Positions 55,301 to 63,736 of a stretch of 64,000 nt of DNA are shown here, in pieces. Position 1 is the stretch's first letter, and each line of letters begins with the position of its first letter. Both the position numbers and the translations under genes were made by a program. The notes beneath the pieces are model-generated. The model was not told the DNA's origin, did not search any database, and saw only the letters and a list, made by a program, of their open reading frames with translations. The stretch spans positions 20,267-84,266 of the forward strand of contig VBOW01000017.1 of assembly GCA_005893275.1 (NCBI GenBank). Direction: 5' to 3'. This stretch comes from Candidatus Eisenbacteria bacterium. Lineage in GTDB: Bacteria; Eisenbacteria; RBG-16-71-46; SZUA-252.

Positions 55301-55927
55301 AACCGCAGCATCCGGTTGAGCGCAGGCAAGCCGCGGTGGTGCGCGAGCCTCGAGCCCATCGGAAGGTCGTTCAGCATCGTGACCGTGGACCTCGCGTCCA
55401 TGGTGATGAAGTCTCACGGTACGGGTTCCGTCGAAGAGGTCCACGCGATCGTGGACAAGGGCACGATCTTCAGCGACGCCGACGGAAACGGGGTCCAAGA
55501 GATCACGGCCTGCTTCCGGAAGGAGGATCTGCGCCTTCTCTTCAGCAACCTCCGCGGGACCACTCCGGTCACTATCACCTTCGAGGGTCGCCTCTTCACC
55601 GGCGGGATCTTCCGCGCGCAAATGGATGTCCAGGTCACCGTCGGGGGCGGGAAGCTCGCCGCCCTGGTGTCCCCGAATCCGCTCAATCCCGAGGCGACGC
55701 TCACCTTCATCACGACCGAGCCGGGTCCCGTGCGGGTCCGTCTCTTCGATTTGAACGGTCGCATGATCCGATCCCTGCTCGAGGAGTCGGACGCTCCGGC
55801 GGGCTACCATGACGTGCGGATTGACGGGCGTGACGAACAGGGCGGGCGGCTGGCTTCCGGGCTCTACTTCTTCCGGATCGACTCGCGGGAAGGAGTGGTC
55901 CTCGGAAAGGTCTCGGTGCTCAAATGA
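52349..55927 (+). CDS. Giant secreted FG-GAP/Ig/PKD protein with C-terminal sorting domain (copy B)
   Basis: 1192 residues from the ATG at 52349 (aligned with the copy A start; an ATG at 52334 is also in frame). Domain order is as copy A: signal peptide, four Ig/cadherin-like repeats, seven FG-GAP repeats, Ig-like domain. A PKD domain follows (about 895-970; GPYTAFSGVPLTFDGTGSSD ... YAWVFGDGSTG), then the RAFT/KEDLRLLF module and the sorting domain (SPNPLNPEATLTF). Its stop overlaps the next gene by 4 bp. Likely surface-exposed; ligand unknown. Copy A and B form an inverted repeat of over 3 kb. Confidence 0.88.
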   Translation: MSARIPVALAFFSLSILAGATNSQAAPSAVDRAHDVTLAQSPSERARSVSGVAPVLTAPAPMTLPGGTTADQVLHATDGDGDPITFSKSFGPAYMTVTTIDPDSGSATGNVHLAPSLADVGPQTGGIAASDGVLTSAQTLSITVTGPDRPPVLAQPQPMSGRAGETIDQELTATDPDGDLLSFVKVSGPAYMSVQTIEAAGSGATGLVRLATTAQDSGSTTATVGASDGQLMDQKSFAITIRANASPVIDYIPTLVLSAGSTLDRSVYASDADGDFITFSKAYGPNFMTVSTVSSSPGYGTGNLHLAPAPPEAGSYAAAVAASDGALEAQSSFTIIVNPPNSAPILSQPSDMTVTLGDVAEQTVTATDPNGDFISISKQSGPGYVTVSGFGSGVATGTIRATPGQGDAGLASVTIRAMDYELADTKSFTINALAGNFPPPCGAGAFIPVTTSFGFGTIEVQTADLNGDAVLDLVVEMPGQSRLLVALGSGDGTFGAPTDLPATNAPVSGVIADFNRDGIPDIATPNFNSNNVSVYLGDGTGGFGARQNFTVGSSPRSIVAADVNRDGKIDLLTSNQGSSNVSILRGVGNGTFLAATSIPAGSSAWNLATPDLNGDGAPDLVVVNPGDQDFSVFLNNGSGVYGSRTDYTAGADPLAVAAADLNEDGKVDVVVTSASSNYASVFLGVGNGALSPRRNFTTHFGPRLIAIVDLNGDGHLDLGISNLDSNDASILLGDGSGAFGPRTDVPAGDGPYGIALGDFDDDLRSDLAIANYFAGSVTVLLNHCAPPQDHPPVVTAPKAASGAEGSEITFSISANDPDGPAISSLTADFSGLPIGNNATFTPEASNTAGVFRWRPGFQDSRPTPYAVTFTAANVRSASATTKITVTDINRAPTANADGPYTAFSGVPLTFDGTGSSDPDGDPLTYAWVFGDGSTGSGATPAHAYASIGLYGVALTVSDGLASSLATTTANIVGVFQARAFTASGNRSIRLSAGKPRWCASLEPIGRSFSIVTVDLASMVMKSHGTGSVEEVHAIVDKGTIFSDADGNGVQEITACFRKEDLRLLFSNLRGTTPVTITFEGRLFTGGIFRAQMDVQVTVGGGKLAALVSPNPLNPEATLTFITTEPGPVRVRLFDLNGRMIRSLLEESDAPAGYHDVRIDGRDEQGGRLASGLYFFRIDSREGVVLGKVSVLK

Positions 55928-58365
55928 AACGCGTTTCCGCGTGCGCGGCGGCCCTTCTCGTGCTCGCTGTCTCCATGGCTCCCACAGGGATCGCGTCCAA
56001 CGCGCGCTCCACGCCGAACGGCCGAACGCCCCAGCGCGCGCCGCGGATCATCGACAATGCGACCCGAATGGACGCGAACAATCTGGACATGGTCGTCACC
56101 AATCACGGGTCGTTCGCGTTCGACCTGACGACCGGGGCCGCGGGTTTGGTCTATCCGAAAGGCTCCACGAACACCGTCCTCTTCGCGGCGGGGCCCTGGA
56201 TCGGGGCCAGGGTGGGAGGCAACGTCCGCGTCGCGGTGGGGGAATATTCCCAGGAGTTCGTGCCGGGGCCCATGCGGAATGGCACCTTCCTCCCCGACCA
56301 GCCCAGCTTTCGGAACTTCAAGATCTTCCGCGGAAACACGACGAGCTTCGACTATCTGAACTGGCCCGTGCAGGACGGCGCCCCGGTGGACGGCGCCGGG
56401 AGGCCGGCGCTTCTCGGGGACGTGATGACCTGGTGCGTCTACAACGACGCGGACTCCGCGGTCCATTCGAACAACGCGGGCATGACTCAGCCTTTGGGGA
56501 TCGAGGTCCAGCAGTCCACGTTCGCGTTCGATCGAGCCGGACCTCTGGGGAACACGATCTTCGTGAAGCTCAAGTTCACGAACCGGGGGTCGGACCGGCT
56601 CGACGACACGTACCTGACCCTTTGGAGCGACCCGGATCTGGGCGGGTTCGCGGACGACCTGGTCGGCTGCGACACGCTCCGGGGCCTGGGCTATTGCTAT
56701 AACGCGACCAACGCCGACCAGCAGTACGGGTCGTCCCCGCCCGCCGTAGGGTTCGATCTCCTCCGCGGCCCGATCGTTCAGCATTCCCCGGGAGTCTTCG
56801 ATACGCTCGGAATGACCGGGTTCAACAAGTTCATCAACGGGACCGATCCGATGACGGCGACCGAAAGCTACAACTACATGCAGGGCCTGAACCCGGACGG
56901 CTCGCCCATCCACGTGAACGATGATCCATTCGCTCCGATCACCACATTCCAGGTGAGCGGGGATCCCGTCGCGGGCTCGGGCTGGCTGGACACGAACCCG
57001 GCCGACCGCCGGATCATGATCTCCTCGGGCCCCTTCACCATGGCTCCCGGGGACTCGCAGGAAGTCGTGCTCGCGATCATCGTTGGCCAGGGAACCGACC
57101 GCTTGGCATCCATCACGCAGCTCAAGTTCTTCGACGACTTCGTGCAGTCCGCCTTCGATGCGGGCCTCCTGCGTTCGGGGCCTGAGATCCACGCCCCTGC
57201 CGCGACGACGGTGGACGAAGGGCAGGGGCTCGAGTTCCAAGTCACGGCGAGCGACCCCGCCGGGGCGGCCGTTGCCCTCAGCGCGTCGGACCTTCCTGTC
57301 GGCGCCACATTCCTCGACACCGGGAACGGCATCGGAGTGTTTCGATGGACCCCGGGCTTCGACCAAGCCGGGGTGTACTCGGTCGGCTTCACGGCGACCG
57401 ACTCGATTGGATCCTCCGCCGCCACGACCGTGATCACGGTCCGGAACGTCAACCGAAAACCCGTCGCCCGCGCGGGCGGCCCCTACTCGGGCTTCGTAGG
57501 CGTGCCGGTCCGCCTGGACGGCGGAGCCTCCTCGGACCCGGACGGAGATCTCCTCGCCTTTTCGTGGTTCTTCGGGGACGGCGAGACCGGATCGGGTCCA
57601 GCTCCGGAGCATGCCTACGGGCAGAAGGGTGTCTACGGGGTTGCGCTGACCGTATCGGATGGAGCCCTGGACGACATCGCCACGACCTCCGCCACGATCG
57701 CCGAGATCTTCTCCGCCCGGGCCTTCACGTCCGGCGGGAATCACTCGATCCGCCTCACGGCAGGAAAGCCGCAATGGTGCGTCCAGATCGAGCCCATCGG
57801 TCGCTCCTACGAGAACTCCATGGTCGACCCAGCCGACATCATCATGAAGTCGTCCGGAACGGGCTCGGTGGACCGGATCCACGCGCTCTCCGGCAAGACT
57901 GTGATCGGATCGGATCGGGACGGAAACGGAATCGAGGAGATCACCGCCTGCTTTTCGAAGGAAGACCTGCGGCTCCTCTTCGGCAACCTTAGAGGTAGAA
58001 CCAGCGTCCCGGTCGAGCTCGAGGGGGGCGTTCTCACCGGAGGTCGCTTTCGCGCGGCGCTCGACGTCGGTATCGTCGCGGCGGGAGGAGCGCTGGCCGC
58101 GTCGGTTTCGCCGAACCCGCTGAATCCCTCAGCGACTTTGAGCTTCGTCACGCCCGAGGCCGGGCCGGTGCGCGTCTCCCTCTTCGACATCTCGGGGCGT
58201 CGCGTGCGCACGCTGCTCGAGGTGTCCGACGCTTACGCCGGATTTCACAGCGTGGGCATCGACGGACGAGACCAGGGGGGCCGGGAGTTGCGGTCGGGAA
58301 TCTATTTCTACCGCATCGAGACGCGGGCGGCCGTCACGGCCGGGCGGCTGGCGGTGCTTCGTTAG
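55924..58365 (+). CDS. Secreted protein with Ig-like, PKD and shared C-terminal sorting domain
   Basis: 813 residues, signal peptide 1-25, coupled to the copy B gene by ATGA. Residues 40-410 are an unrecognised beta-rich region with a regular layout found in extracellular proteins of this bacterial group (TNHGSFAFDLTTG, KFTNRGSDRLDDTYLTLWSD). Next come an Ig-like domain (about 415-505), a PKD domain (about 510-590; GPYSGFVGVPVRLDGGASSD), the same RAFT/KEDLRLLF module as the giant paralogues (about 598-725) and a sorting domain (SPNPLNPSATLSF, FDISGRRVRTLLE). Probably cosecreted with copy B. Confidence 0.85.
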   Translation: MKRVSACAAALLVLAVSMAPTGIASNARSTPNGRTPQRAPRIIDNATRMDANNLDMVVTNHGSFAFDLTTGAAGLVYPKGSTNTVLFAAGPWIGARVGGNVRVAVGEYSQEFVPGPMRNGTFLPDQPSFRNFKIFRGNTTSFDYLNWPVQDGAPVDGAGRPALLGDVMTWCVYNDADSAVHSNNAGMTQPLGIEVQQSTFAFDRAGPLGNTIFVKLKFTNRGSDRLDDTYLTLWSDPDLGGFADDLVGCDTLRGLGYCYNATNADQQYGSSPPAVGFDLLRGPIVQHSPGVFDTLGMTGFNKFINGTDPMTATESYNYMQGLNPDGSPIHVNDDPFAPITTFQVSGDPVAGSGWLDTNPADRRIMISSGPFTMAPGDSQEVVLAIIVGQGTDRLASITQLKFFDDFVQSAFDAGLLRSGPEIHAPAATTVDEGQGLEFQVTASDPAGAAVALSASDLPVGATFLDTGNGIGVFRWTPGFDQAGVYSVGFTATDSIGSSAATTVITVRNVNRKPVARAGGPYSGFVGVPVRLDGGASSDPDGDLLAFSWFFGDGETGSGPAPEHAYGQKGVYGVALTVSDGALDDIATTSATIAEIFSARAFTSGGNHSIRLTAGKPQWCVQIEPIGRSYENSMVDPADIIMKSSGTGSVDRIHALSGKTVIGSDRDGNGIEEITACFSKEDLRLLFGNLRGRTSVPVELEGGVLTGGRFRAALDVGIVAAGGALAASVSPNPLNPSATLSFVTPEAGPVRVSLFDISGRRVRTLLEVSDAYAGFHSVGIDGRDQGGRELRSGIYFYRIETRAAVTAGRLAVLR

Positions 58366-58435
58366 GACCGTTCGCCCCGCATTTTCGCATCAACGGGGGG
58401 TGAAGGCGGTGGCCAAGGGTGCCGATACTCCCCCC

Positions 58436-59008
58436 ATGAACCGCCGTCTCTATTTCACCATTCTCGCGGTGATCCTCGCGGGGGTGGTCCCTCCCGCGAC
58501 CCGCCCGGCGACCTCCAGGGCCGCGGATGAGGGAGCCGCCGCAACGGCGGACCCCGACCTCACCTTCTTCGACGGGAGCGACTGGGCGCCCCTCGGGACG
58601 CACGGCGTCTCCCTCGAGGGCCCCGGCTCGACGCCTGCTGGAACCGCCACCGCGAGCTTCAAGGCGAACCTGGGCGGCCCGAAGACCTATGCGGTCCTCG
58701 CGGGGCCGACGAGCGAGGTCGTGCTCTCGATCGCCCGGCCACGGTTCCGTATTGCCTCCGATCGAACAGGGGCTCTTCGGGTGCAGCTCGCCCAGCTCGA
58801 GACGAAAGACGAGAACCGCCGTACCCCGATCGAGCGGGGCAAGGGCGGCACCGTCTACACGAAAGGCATCGATCTCGAGGTGACCAGGGTGGCGGAAGGG
58901 CTCTGGGAGCTGAAGCCCACGAAGTCGCTTCGGCCGGGCGAGTACGCGCTTGCCGTGAAGGACGCTGAGTCGGTCGCCGATTTCACGATTGTGGACAGGG
59001 GGTACTAG
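58436..59008 (+). CDS. Hypothetical secreted protein
   Basis: 190 residues from the ATG at 58436, chosen because a signal peptide (RRLYFTILAVILAGVV) follows directly; a GTG at 58400 is in frame but adds a charged leader. The mature protein is beta-rich (FDGSDWAPLGTHGVSLEGPG, LRPGEYALAVKD). The C-terminal motif of the type 'rpGeYal' suggests a carbohydrate- or metal-binding-like sandwich, but no family is recognised. Located downstream of the sorting-domain genes. Confidence 0.65.
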   Translation: MNRRLYFTILAVILAGVVPPATRPATSRAADEGAAATADPDLTFFDGSDWAPLGTHGVSLEGPGSTPAGTATASFKANLGGPKTYAVLAGPTSEVVLSIARPRFRIASDRTGALRVQLAQLETKDENRRTPIERGKGGTVYTKGIDLEVTRVAEGLWELKPTKSLRPGEYALAVKDAESVADFTIVDRGY

Positions 59009-59059
59009 GCCCGGGCGAAACGCCGCGCTTTTCCGTCCGGGAATGCGGGGCTCCGGGAG

Positions 59060-59071
59060 TAGACTCCTGGA
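59060..59071 (+). promoter_or_regulatory. -10-like hexamer abutting the 59072 start
   Basis: TAGACT (59060-59065) ends 6 nt before the ATG at 59072; no Shine-Dalgarno sequence. Weak on its own. Confidence 0.35.
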
Positions 59072-59785
59072 ATGGGCCGTCTCGCCGCGCGCTTCCCGGT
59101 CGCCGCAATCGCCGCGCTCCTCTCCATGCTGAACGCCACGCCCGCCACCGCCTCAGCCCCCGGCTACTTCGTCGACTCCACCCAGGCGGCCGCCGAGCGC
59201 CCGATCGATTCCGTGGAGGCCGACGGTGACTTCACCTTCTCCATCCATCGCCGTTATGAGGATCCACTGGGCGCTCGCCTCCTCGGGATCGCCGAGGCGA
59301 CGTATCCACCAAGAGACCGCCTCGTGGGCATTGCGATCGAGAAGGGATTCGACATCGGATCCGACTCGTCGCGCACCCCTCTCTGGTGGTGCGACGGGCT
59401 CGGCGTGGCGCGCGTACCGTACGCGGTCACCGCGGGGGCGCTCGAGCACTACCTCAAGCTCACCGAGCGCTTCCGCGGGCACAATTTCCGCGGGGCGTGG
59501 GCGCGAAACCTCTTCTGGACCGACCTGAGCTATCGGGCCTCGATCGCACCCCGAGACGAGTATTCCTCTGAGGGAGCGTCCGTCGCGGATGTCTACGTGG
59601 CCGAGATGAATCTTTCCTGGGGCTACGACGACGGCACCTTCGTGCCGGTGTCACTCGCGCATCGGATCGTCGTGCTGGCGCGCGACGGGACGGTCCTCGA
59701 CGTAGAAGGGGACGGCGAAACCAAAGAGCAGGTGTTCTTCTCTTCCCACCGTGGAATCGGGCGGGTGGATCGGGTGATGCGCTGA
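59072..59785 (+). CDS. Hypothetical secreted protein
   Basis: 237 residues with a signal peptide (about 1-28, ending in ASA). The mature part mixes beta strands and aromatic-rich stretches (GHNFRGAWARNLFWTDLSYRA; MNLSWGYDDGTFVPVSLAHR) and has a WWCDG motif with a single Cys. No family recognised. It ends 10 bp before the convergent M3 peptidase copy 2. Confidence 0.65.
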   Translation: MGRLAARFPVAAIAALLSMLNATPATASAPGYFVDSTQAAAERPIDSVEADGDFTFSIHRRYEDPLGARLLGIAEATYPPRDRLVGIAIEKGFDIGSDSSRTPLWWCDGLGVARVPYAVTAGALEHYLKLTERFRGHNFRGAWARNLFWTDLSYRASIAPRDEYSSEGASVADVYVAEMNLSWGYDDGTFVPVSLAHRIVVLARDGTVLDVEGDGETKEQVFFSSHRGIGRVDRVMR

Positions 59786-59795
59786 GCGGACCCCC

Positions 59796-61856
59796 CTAAT
59801 CCTTCCCCGCGAGCCACGCGTCGAACTGGCGGAAATCGTAATCCCGCCCCAGGAAGTCATGCACCATGTCCTTCGCGGGCCTCGTTCCGCCGGGCGCGAG
59901 GACGGTGTAGCGGTAGCGCTTCGCCATGACGGGGCTCAAGAGATCCCGCTTGTCGAACATGCTGAACATGTCCTTCGAGATCACGAGCGACCACATATAG
60001 GTGTAGTAGAGCGCCGAGTAGCCGTCGAGGTGCCCGAACGAGGTCTGCATGTGGGAGTCGGGCATCGGCGGAACCGGCGTGTAGCGGGGCTCGAGATCGG
60101 CCACGGTGCGGTCCGTGACCACCTGGTCCGGGGGCCGGTTATAAATATTGAGAGAGACGGCGGAGTAGAACGCCTGGGTCGCGGTCGAGAGCGCGCGCCC
60201 GAAGGCGTCCGCGCGCCGCATCTTCTGGACAAGCTCCACGGGGATCGGCTGGCCGGTCTTGTAGTGCTTCGCAAACGTCCGTAGCACCTTGGGGTCCCAC
60301 ACCCACTCCTCGAGCATCTGCGAGGGGGCTTCCACGAAGTCGCGCTCGGTGGCTGTACCCGCCACCGGCTCCCAGCGGCCCTGGCCCCCGAAAATGCTGT
60401 GCAGCAGGTGCCCGAACTCATGGAAGAAGGTTTGCACCTCCGAGTGCTCCATGAGCCCCGGGTCGCCGGGCTTTCCACCCGGGAAGTTGCAGATCAGCGC
60501 GTGCTCGGGGAGCTGGAGCCCCCGGGCGCCTTGCCGGATTCCGAATTTCGCGGCGTGGTTGAATTTCCCGGGCCGTGGGTGAAGGTCGAAGTAAAAACGG
60601 CCGAGAAGCTTGGGACCCTCCCACACCTCGTACGCTTCCACCGAGGCATCCCACACCGGAGCGTTCTGGATGCGCTTGTAGGTGACGCCGAACATCCTGG
60701 ACGTGGCCCTGAGGACGCCCTGCTTGACGCTCTCGAAGGGGAAGTAGGGGCGGACTTCCTGGGGGTCGAAATCGAAATCGCGTTTCCGGATGAGCCGGCC
60801 GTAGTAGGAGACTTCCCACCGGTTGACCTGCGTGGCGGCCGGGTCGTCCTCCTGCCTCCGCTTGAGATAGACCGCGTATTCCTCTTGGGCCCGTTTGAAC
60901 GTCGTGTCGTTGAGCCGCGCGATGAAGTCGGCCGCATTCTTCGCCGTGCCGATCATCTTGTCCTCGGTGATGTAGTCCGCCCACGTGTCGTAGCCCAGGA
61001 TCCGCGCGACCCGATAGCGCTTCGCGAGCAGGGAATCGAGCACGGCGATGTTCGCGGGGTAGCCCCGGTTCATCGCCTCGTGCATGAGATTCCGCCTCAG
61101 GTCGTCCCGCCTGGCGTAGCGGACCACCGGGATGTAATCGGGAGTTTCGATGCTGAGCGTGATCTTCCCGTCCGGGCCCGGCGGGTGGGCCTTGATGAAA
61201 TCGTCGGGAAGCCCTTCCAGCTCGGCGGCGCTCGCCACCTGGATCTTCCGCGAGTCGGTGCGGATGTTCCGGTCGAAATCCTGTCCCACCTTCACCAGCT
61301 CTTCGTAGATGCCGGCGATCTGTTTCCGCGTCGCCTCGTCCTTGTCGACGCCGGCGCGGCGGAAATCGCGCAGCGTGCGCATCATGAAGTACTGGGTGCG
61401 GGGGTCCGACTTCGAGACATCCACGCTCGAGAGCGCGTCGTAGACGGGGCGGTTCAGGCTCAGGTCGTCCAGAAACTTGTTCGCGGTCTGAGAAACCTCC
61501 TCCGCGGAGGCACGGTACGCGGAGTCGGGATGCACCGCTTCCAGAAGATGGGCTTGGTAGGCGACGTTCTCGCCGTGCGCCATCGCCTCGTTGTAGAGCG
61601 TGAGCGTGTTCTCCACGGTGCGGGGACCCTGGACCGCCAGCATCCGATCGATCGCGTTCTGCGCCTGCTTGAGCCCGGCCTCGGCCGACGCCCGGAACCC
61701 GGCCGTGTCCGGTCTCCCCGAGAAGAAGGGGGGCGTGACGGCGCTCGCCGCAGCTGGGCTCCTCGCGCCGTGCGAGGCCGCCGGGCACAAGAGCAGAGCG
61801 GTAAGAGCGAGACAGGGGAGAACGGGCGTGCGCCCGGCGATGATCCTGACGGACAC
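59796..61856 (-). CDS. M3-family zinc metallopeptidase, secreted (copy 2)
   Basis: 686 residues from the GTG at 61856, where AGGAGG lies 4 nt upstream, the same GGAGG-GTG arrangement as copy 1. Signal peptide, then full-length M3 domain with HEFGHLLHSIFGG (His479, Glu480, His483) and EAPSQMLEEWVW. Highly similar to copy 1 along its whole length (YTYMWSLVISKDMFS is identical in both). It is a recent-enough paralogue carried in the accessory segment. The GNAT gene ends 11 bp upstream of the chosen start, so the two may be cotranscribed. Confidence 0.93.
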   Translation of the reverse strand: MSVRIIAGRTPVLPCLALTALLLCPAASHGARSPAAASAVTPPFFSGRPDTAGFRASAEAGLKQAQNAIDRMLAVQGPRTVENTLTLYNEAMAHGENVAYQAHLLEAVHPDSAYRASAEEVSQTANKFLDDLSLNRPVYDALSSVDVSKSDPRTQYFMMRTLRDFRRAGVDKDEATRKQIAGIYEELVKVGQDFDRNIRTDSRKIQVASAAELEGLPDDFIKAHPPGPDGKITLSIETPDYIPVVRYARRDDLRRNLMHEAMNRGYPANIAVLDSLLAKRYRVARILGYDTWADYITEDKMIGTAKNAADFIARLNDTTFKRAQEEYAVYLKRRQEDDPAATQVNRWEVSYYGRLIRKRDFDFDPQEVRPYFPFESVKQGVLRATSRMFGVTYKRIQNAPVWDASVEAYEVWEGPKLLGRFYFDLHPRPGKFNHAAKFGIRQGARGLQLPEHALICNFPGGKPGDPGLMEHSEVQTFFHEFGHLLHSIFGGQGRWEPVAGTATERDFVEAPSQMLEEWVWDPKVLRTFAKHYKTGQPIPVELVQKMRRADAFGRALSTATQAFYSAVSLNIYNRPPDQVVTDRTVADLEPRYTPVPPMPDSHMQTSFGHLDGYSALYYTYMWSLVISKDMFSMFDKRDLLSPVMAKRYRYTVLAPGGTRPAKDMVHDFLGRDYDFRQFDAWLAGKD

Positions 61857-61867
61857 GAACCCTCCTC

Positions 61868-62305
61868 TCATCGGAGCGGCTTCTGGAATTTGTGCTGCGA
61901 TTTCACGATGGCGTACCCGAGATCCTGATAGAAGCGGTGCGCCTCGGTGCGAATCGTGTTCGACCGGAGGGTCAGGCGCGTGTATCCCCGCTCGCGGGCC
62001 CAGGCTTCCGCGGCCGCCATGAGCGACGTTCCGATCCCCGCGCCGCGGGCGCGTGAATCCACGATCAATCCGCCCACTTCGGCCTGCCCTTCGGACTCGA
62101 TCAGATGATGCCCGAAGACATGCACCCAGCCCCACACGCGGCCGTCGGAGTCGGCCGCCACGAGCACCCGCGAATCGTCATTCCCCTCGATGCCGCGGAA
62201 TCGCGCCTCGATCTGGGACCGGGTGGAGGGATAGCCAAGCTCGCCGGCCAATGCGGCCACCTGCTCGGCATCTCCGAATGCCATCGCGCGGATCGTCGTC
62301 GTCAT
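61868..62305 (-). CDS. GNAT-family N-acetyltransferase
   Basis: 145 residues from the ATG at 62305 (an ATG at 62317 and one at 62353 are in frame; none has a strong ribosome-binding site). The acetyl-CoA-binding motif A is VDSRARGAGIGTSLMAAAEAWARERG, followed by the usual RTEAHRFYQDLGY. Substrate unknown. Upstream of the M3 peptidase on the same strand. Confidence 0.85.
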   Translation of the reverse strand: MTTTIRAMAFGDAEQVAALAGELGYPSTRSQIEARFRGIEGNDDSRVLVAADSDGRVWGWVHVFGHHLIESEGQAEVGGLIVDSRARGAGIGTSLMAAAEAWARERGYTRLTLRSNTIRTEAHRFYQDLGYAIVKSQHKFQKPLR

Positions 62306-62375
62306 GCTGCCGCTCATGAGGCGGACGCCGAGGGTCGGGCGCGAGATATCCACACGCGGATCCAGAAACCCGGGG

Positions 62376-62957
62376 CTAGAGGAAAATTCCGAACGTCACG
62401 GGAATGATCTGGGTCTTGAAATCGCTCACCACCGCCTTGTTCAGGCCCTGGTCGGTGTAGATGTTTTCGATTTTTCCTTCGATAAAGCCGTGCGCCCCGA
62501 AAAGGGAAAACGACACGCCCGCGCCTCCGTCGATGCCGAACTTCGTGGTGGAGGGGGCCGCTTGAGCTCCGCTCGAGTCGGGGTCGGCCTTGACGTTGAA
62601 CGCCCCGAGCCCCGCGGTGATGTAAGGTTTGATGGGACCGGGCACGGGAAGGTTGAAGGTCGCGTTCCCCAGCCCGGAGAGAATGCGCCCATTTCCCGCG
62701 AATCCAACCGCCGACTGGTCCAGCTTGAAGCGGTGGTAGGCGAAGGCTCCGCTCAGGTCGAAGGGCATTCCCGGGAGCCTGAATTTCAGGATCCCCGTAC
62801 CGTGCCAGCCGCTCTTGAATGCGTCCTTGGCGTCGCTCACCGGCACGCTCACGCCTCCGCCGAATCCGATCGTGATCGGCTTGATCGGCGAGGCGGACGC
62901 AAGGCTGGAAGAAACCAACAGAAGCAGCAGCATGGCAGCTATGGCGCGTGGTCGCAT
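62376..62957 (-). CDS. Outer-membrane beta-barrel-type protein
   Basis: 193 residues from the ATG at 62957, preceded by GGGAGG. After a signal peptide ending SASA the sequence alternates hydrophobic and polar residues in strands (ITIGFGGGVSVPVSD, GIDGGAGVSFSLFGAHGFIEG) and ends in a hydrophobic-aromatic pattern (VTFGIFL), like the C-terminal strand of OmpA/OmpW-like barrels. Function unknown. The longer upstream frame is not coding. Confidence 0.75.
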   Translation of the reverse strand: MRPRAIAAMLLLLLVSSSLASASPIKPITIGFGGGVSVPVSDAKDAFKSGWHGTGILKFRLPGMPFDLSGAFAYHRFKLDQSAVGFAGNGRILSGLGNATFNLPVPGPIKPYITAGLGAFNVKADPDSSGAQAAPSTTKFGIDGGAGVSFSLFGAHGFIEGKIENIYTDQGLNKAVVSDFKTQIIPVTFGIFL

Positions 62958-63094
62958 CTTTCGGCCTCCCAGTGGATGGTTGAACGCGGGCCCCGTAAAG
63001 GAGTCACCGCAGGGTAGCCAAGCTGTCCCGGCAGCGCAAGCGCGGCCCACGAGGGGATCGACTCGATTGCGACGGGTCGCCGCCCGCGCCGATG

Positions 63095-63424
63095 CTACTT
63101 CGCGGGGCGGGTGCGCCAGATGTCGATCTGGCCCAGGACCCAGCTCCAGTGGGTGAGGGCGAAATACCCGGTGACACCGGCGACGCAGATCACGAAAAAC
63201 GCGGTCACGAGCAGTCGTTGCCGGAGGCGGGCGGCTTGGTCCAACTCGTAGAAGCGCCACAACAGCTCCGCCTTCTCCTCCGGGCTGAGGGTCCGGCGAT
63301 GCATCAGCTTTTGTACCACGCGGGGGAGACGCTTGGGGTCGCCGCTATACCTGCCCTTCCAGCGTGGGAGAGGCAGGTCGGTTCGGGTCGGGTCGATCTC
63401 GATTCCCTTTTCGTGCTTATCCAT
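63095..63424 (-). CDS. Hypothetical small single-pass membrane protein
   Basis: 109 residues from the ATG at 63424. The N-terminal 60 residues are charged and contain LSPEEKAELLWRFYELDQAARLRQR, a helical stretch; one transmembrane helix follows (about 72-92; LVTAFFVICVAGVTGYFAL). No family recognised. No clear ribosome-binding site, so the start is uncertain. Confidence 0.55.
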   Translation of the reverse strand: MDKHEKGIEIDPTRTDLPLPRWKGRYSGDPKRLPRVVQKLMHRRTLSPEEKAELLWRFYELDQAARLRQRLLVTAFFVICVAGVTGYFALTHWSWVLGQIDIWRTRPAK

Positions 63425-63736
63425 CTTGTCGCGGGAGCGTAGGAGCACCGGCGGGGTCCCGCAAGCGGGAAAAGAGCTCCTGTAACGAGGCAATGATCTG
63501 ACCGCGTTTAACAAGTGATCTGTCCGCTTCCCCCCAACGGGGCTGCCGGATGGTATGTCCCGCGGGACTGTCGCGGGAGTATTGCGGGGAGGGTGTAGCG
63601 GGAATGTAGCCGGGGTGTAATCCGGAGGGGTAGGGCGCTGGAGACGCGCGCCTTGCGGGTTGAGAGTGCCGAACCACCCTCCGTTTCAAGGTGTTCCGTG
63701 GCGCCCTGACGTGCCCCGACGTGCCTCATGGAAGCA
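63425..63736. other. Intergenic region with G-rich quasi-repeats, 312 bp
   Basis: No convincing gene was found; short open frames on the minus strand lack family features or start signals. It contains the GC-rich quasi-repeats at 63561-63618 and ends at the duplicated tRNA-Leu 3' half. Confidence 0.45.
63561..63618 (+). repeat. Five imperfect 11-14-nt tandem G-rich repeats
   Basis: Units CGCGGGACTGT, CGCGGGAGTAT, TGCGGGGAGGGTGT, AGCGGGAATGT and AGCCGGGGTGT follow one another directly. They lie about 120 bp from the att-like tRNA fragment. Function unknown; recombinase or repressor binding is possible. Confidence 0.45.

Noticed and set aside
54764..57882. CRISPR-like or satellite repeat array in the surface-protein genes
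   Set aside because: Repetition is at protein level (FG-GAP and Ig units, diverged) without regular repeat-spacer spacing; no cas genes nearby.
63417..63729. Remnant integrase gene before the right att-like copy
   Set aside because: Short minus-strand frames here show no R-H-R-Y or other recombinase motif; not supportable as an integrase fragment.
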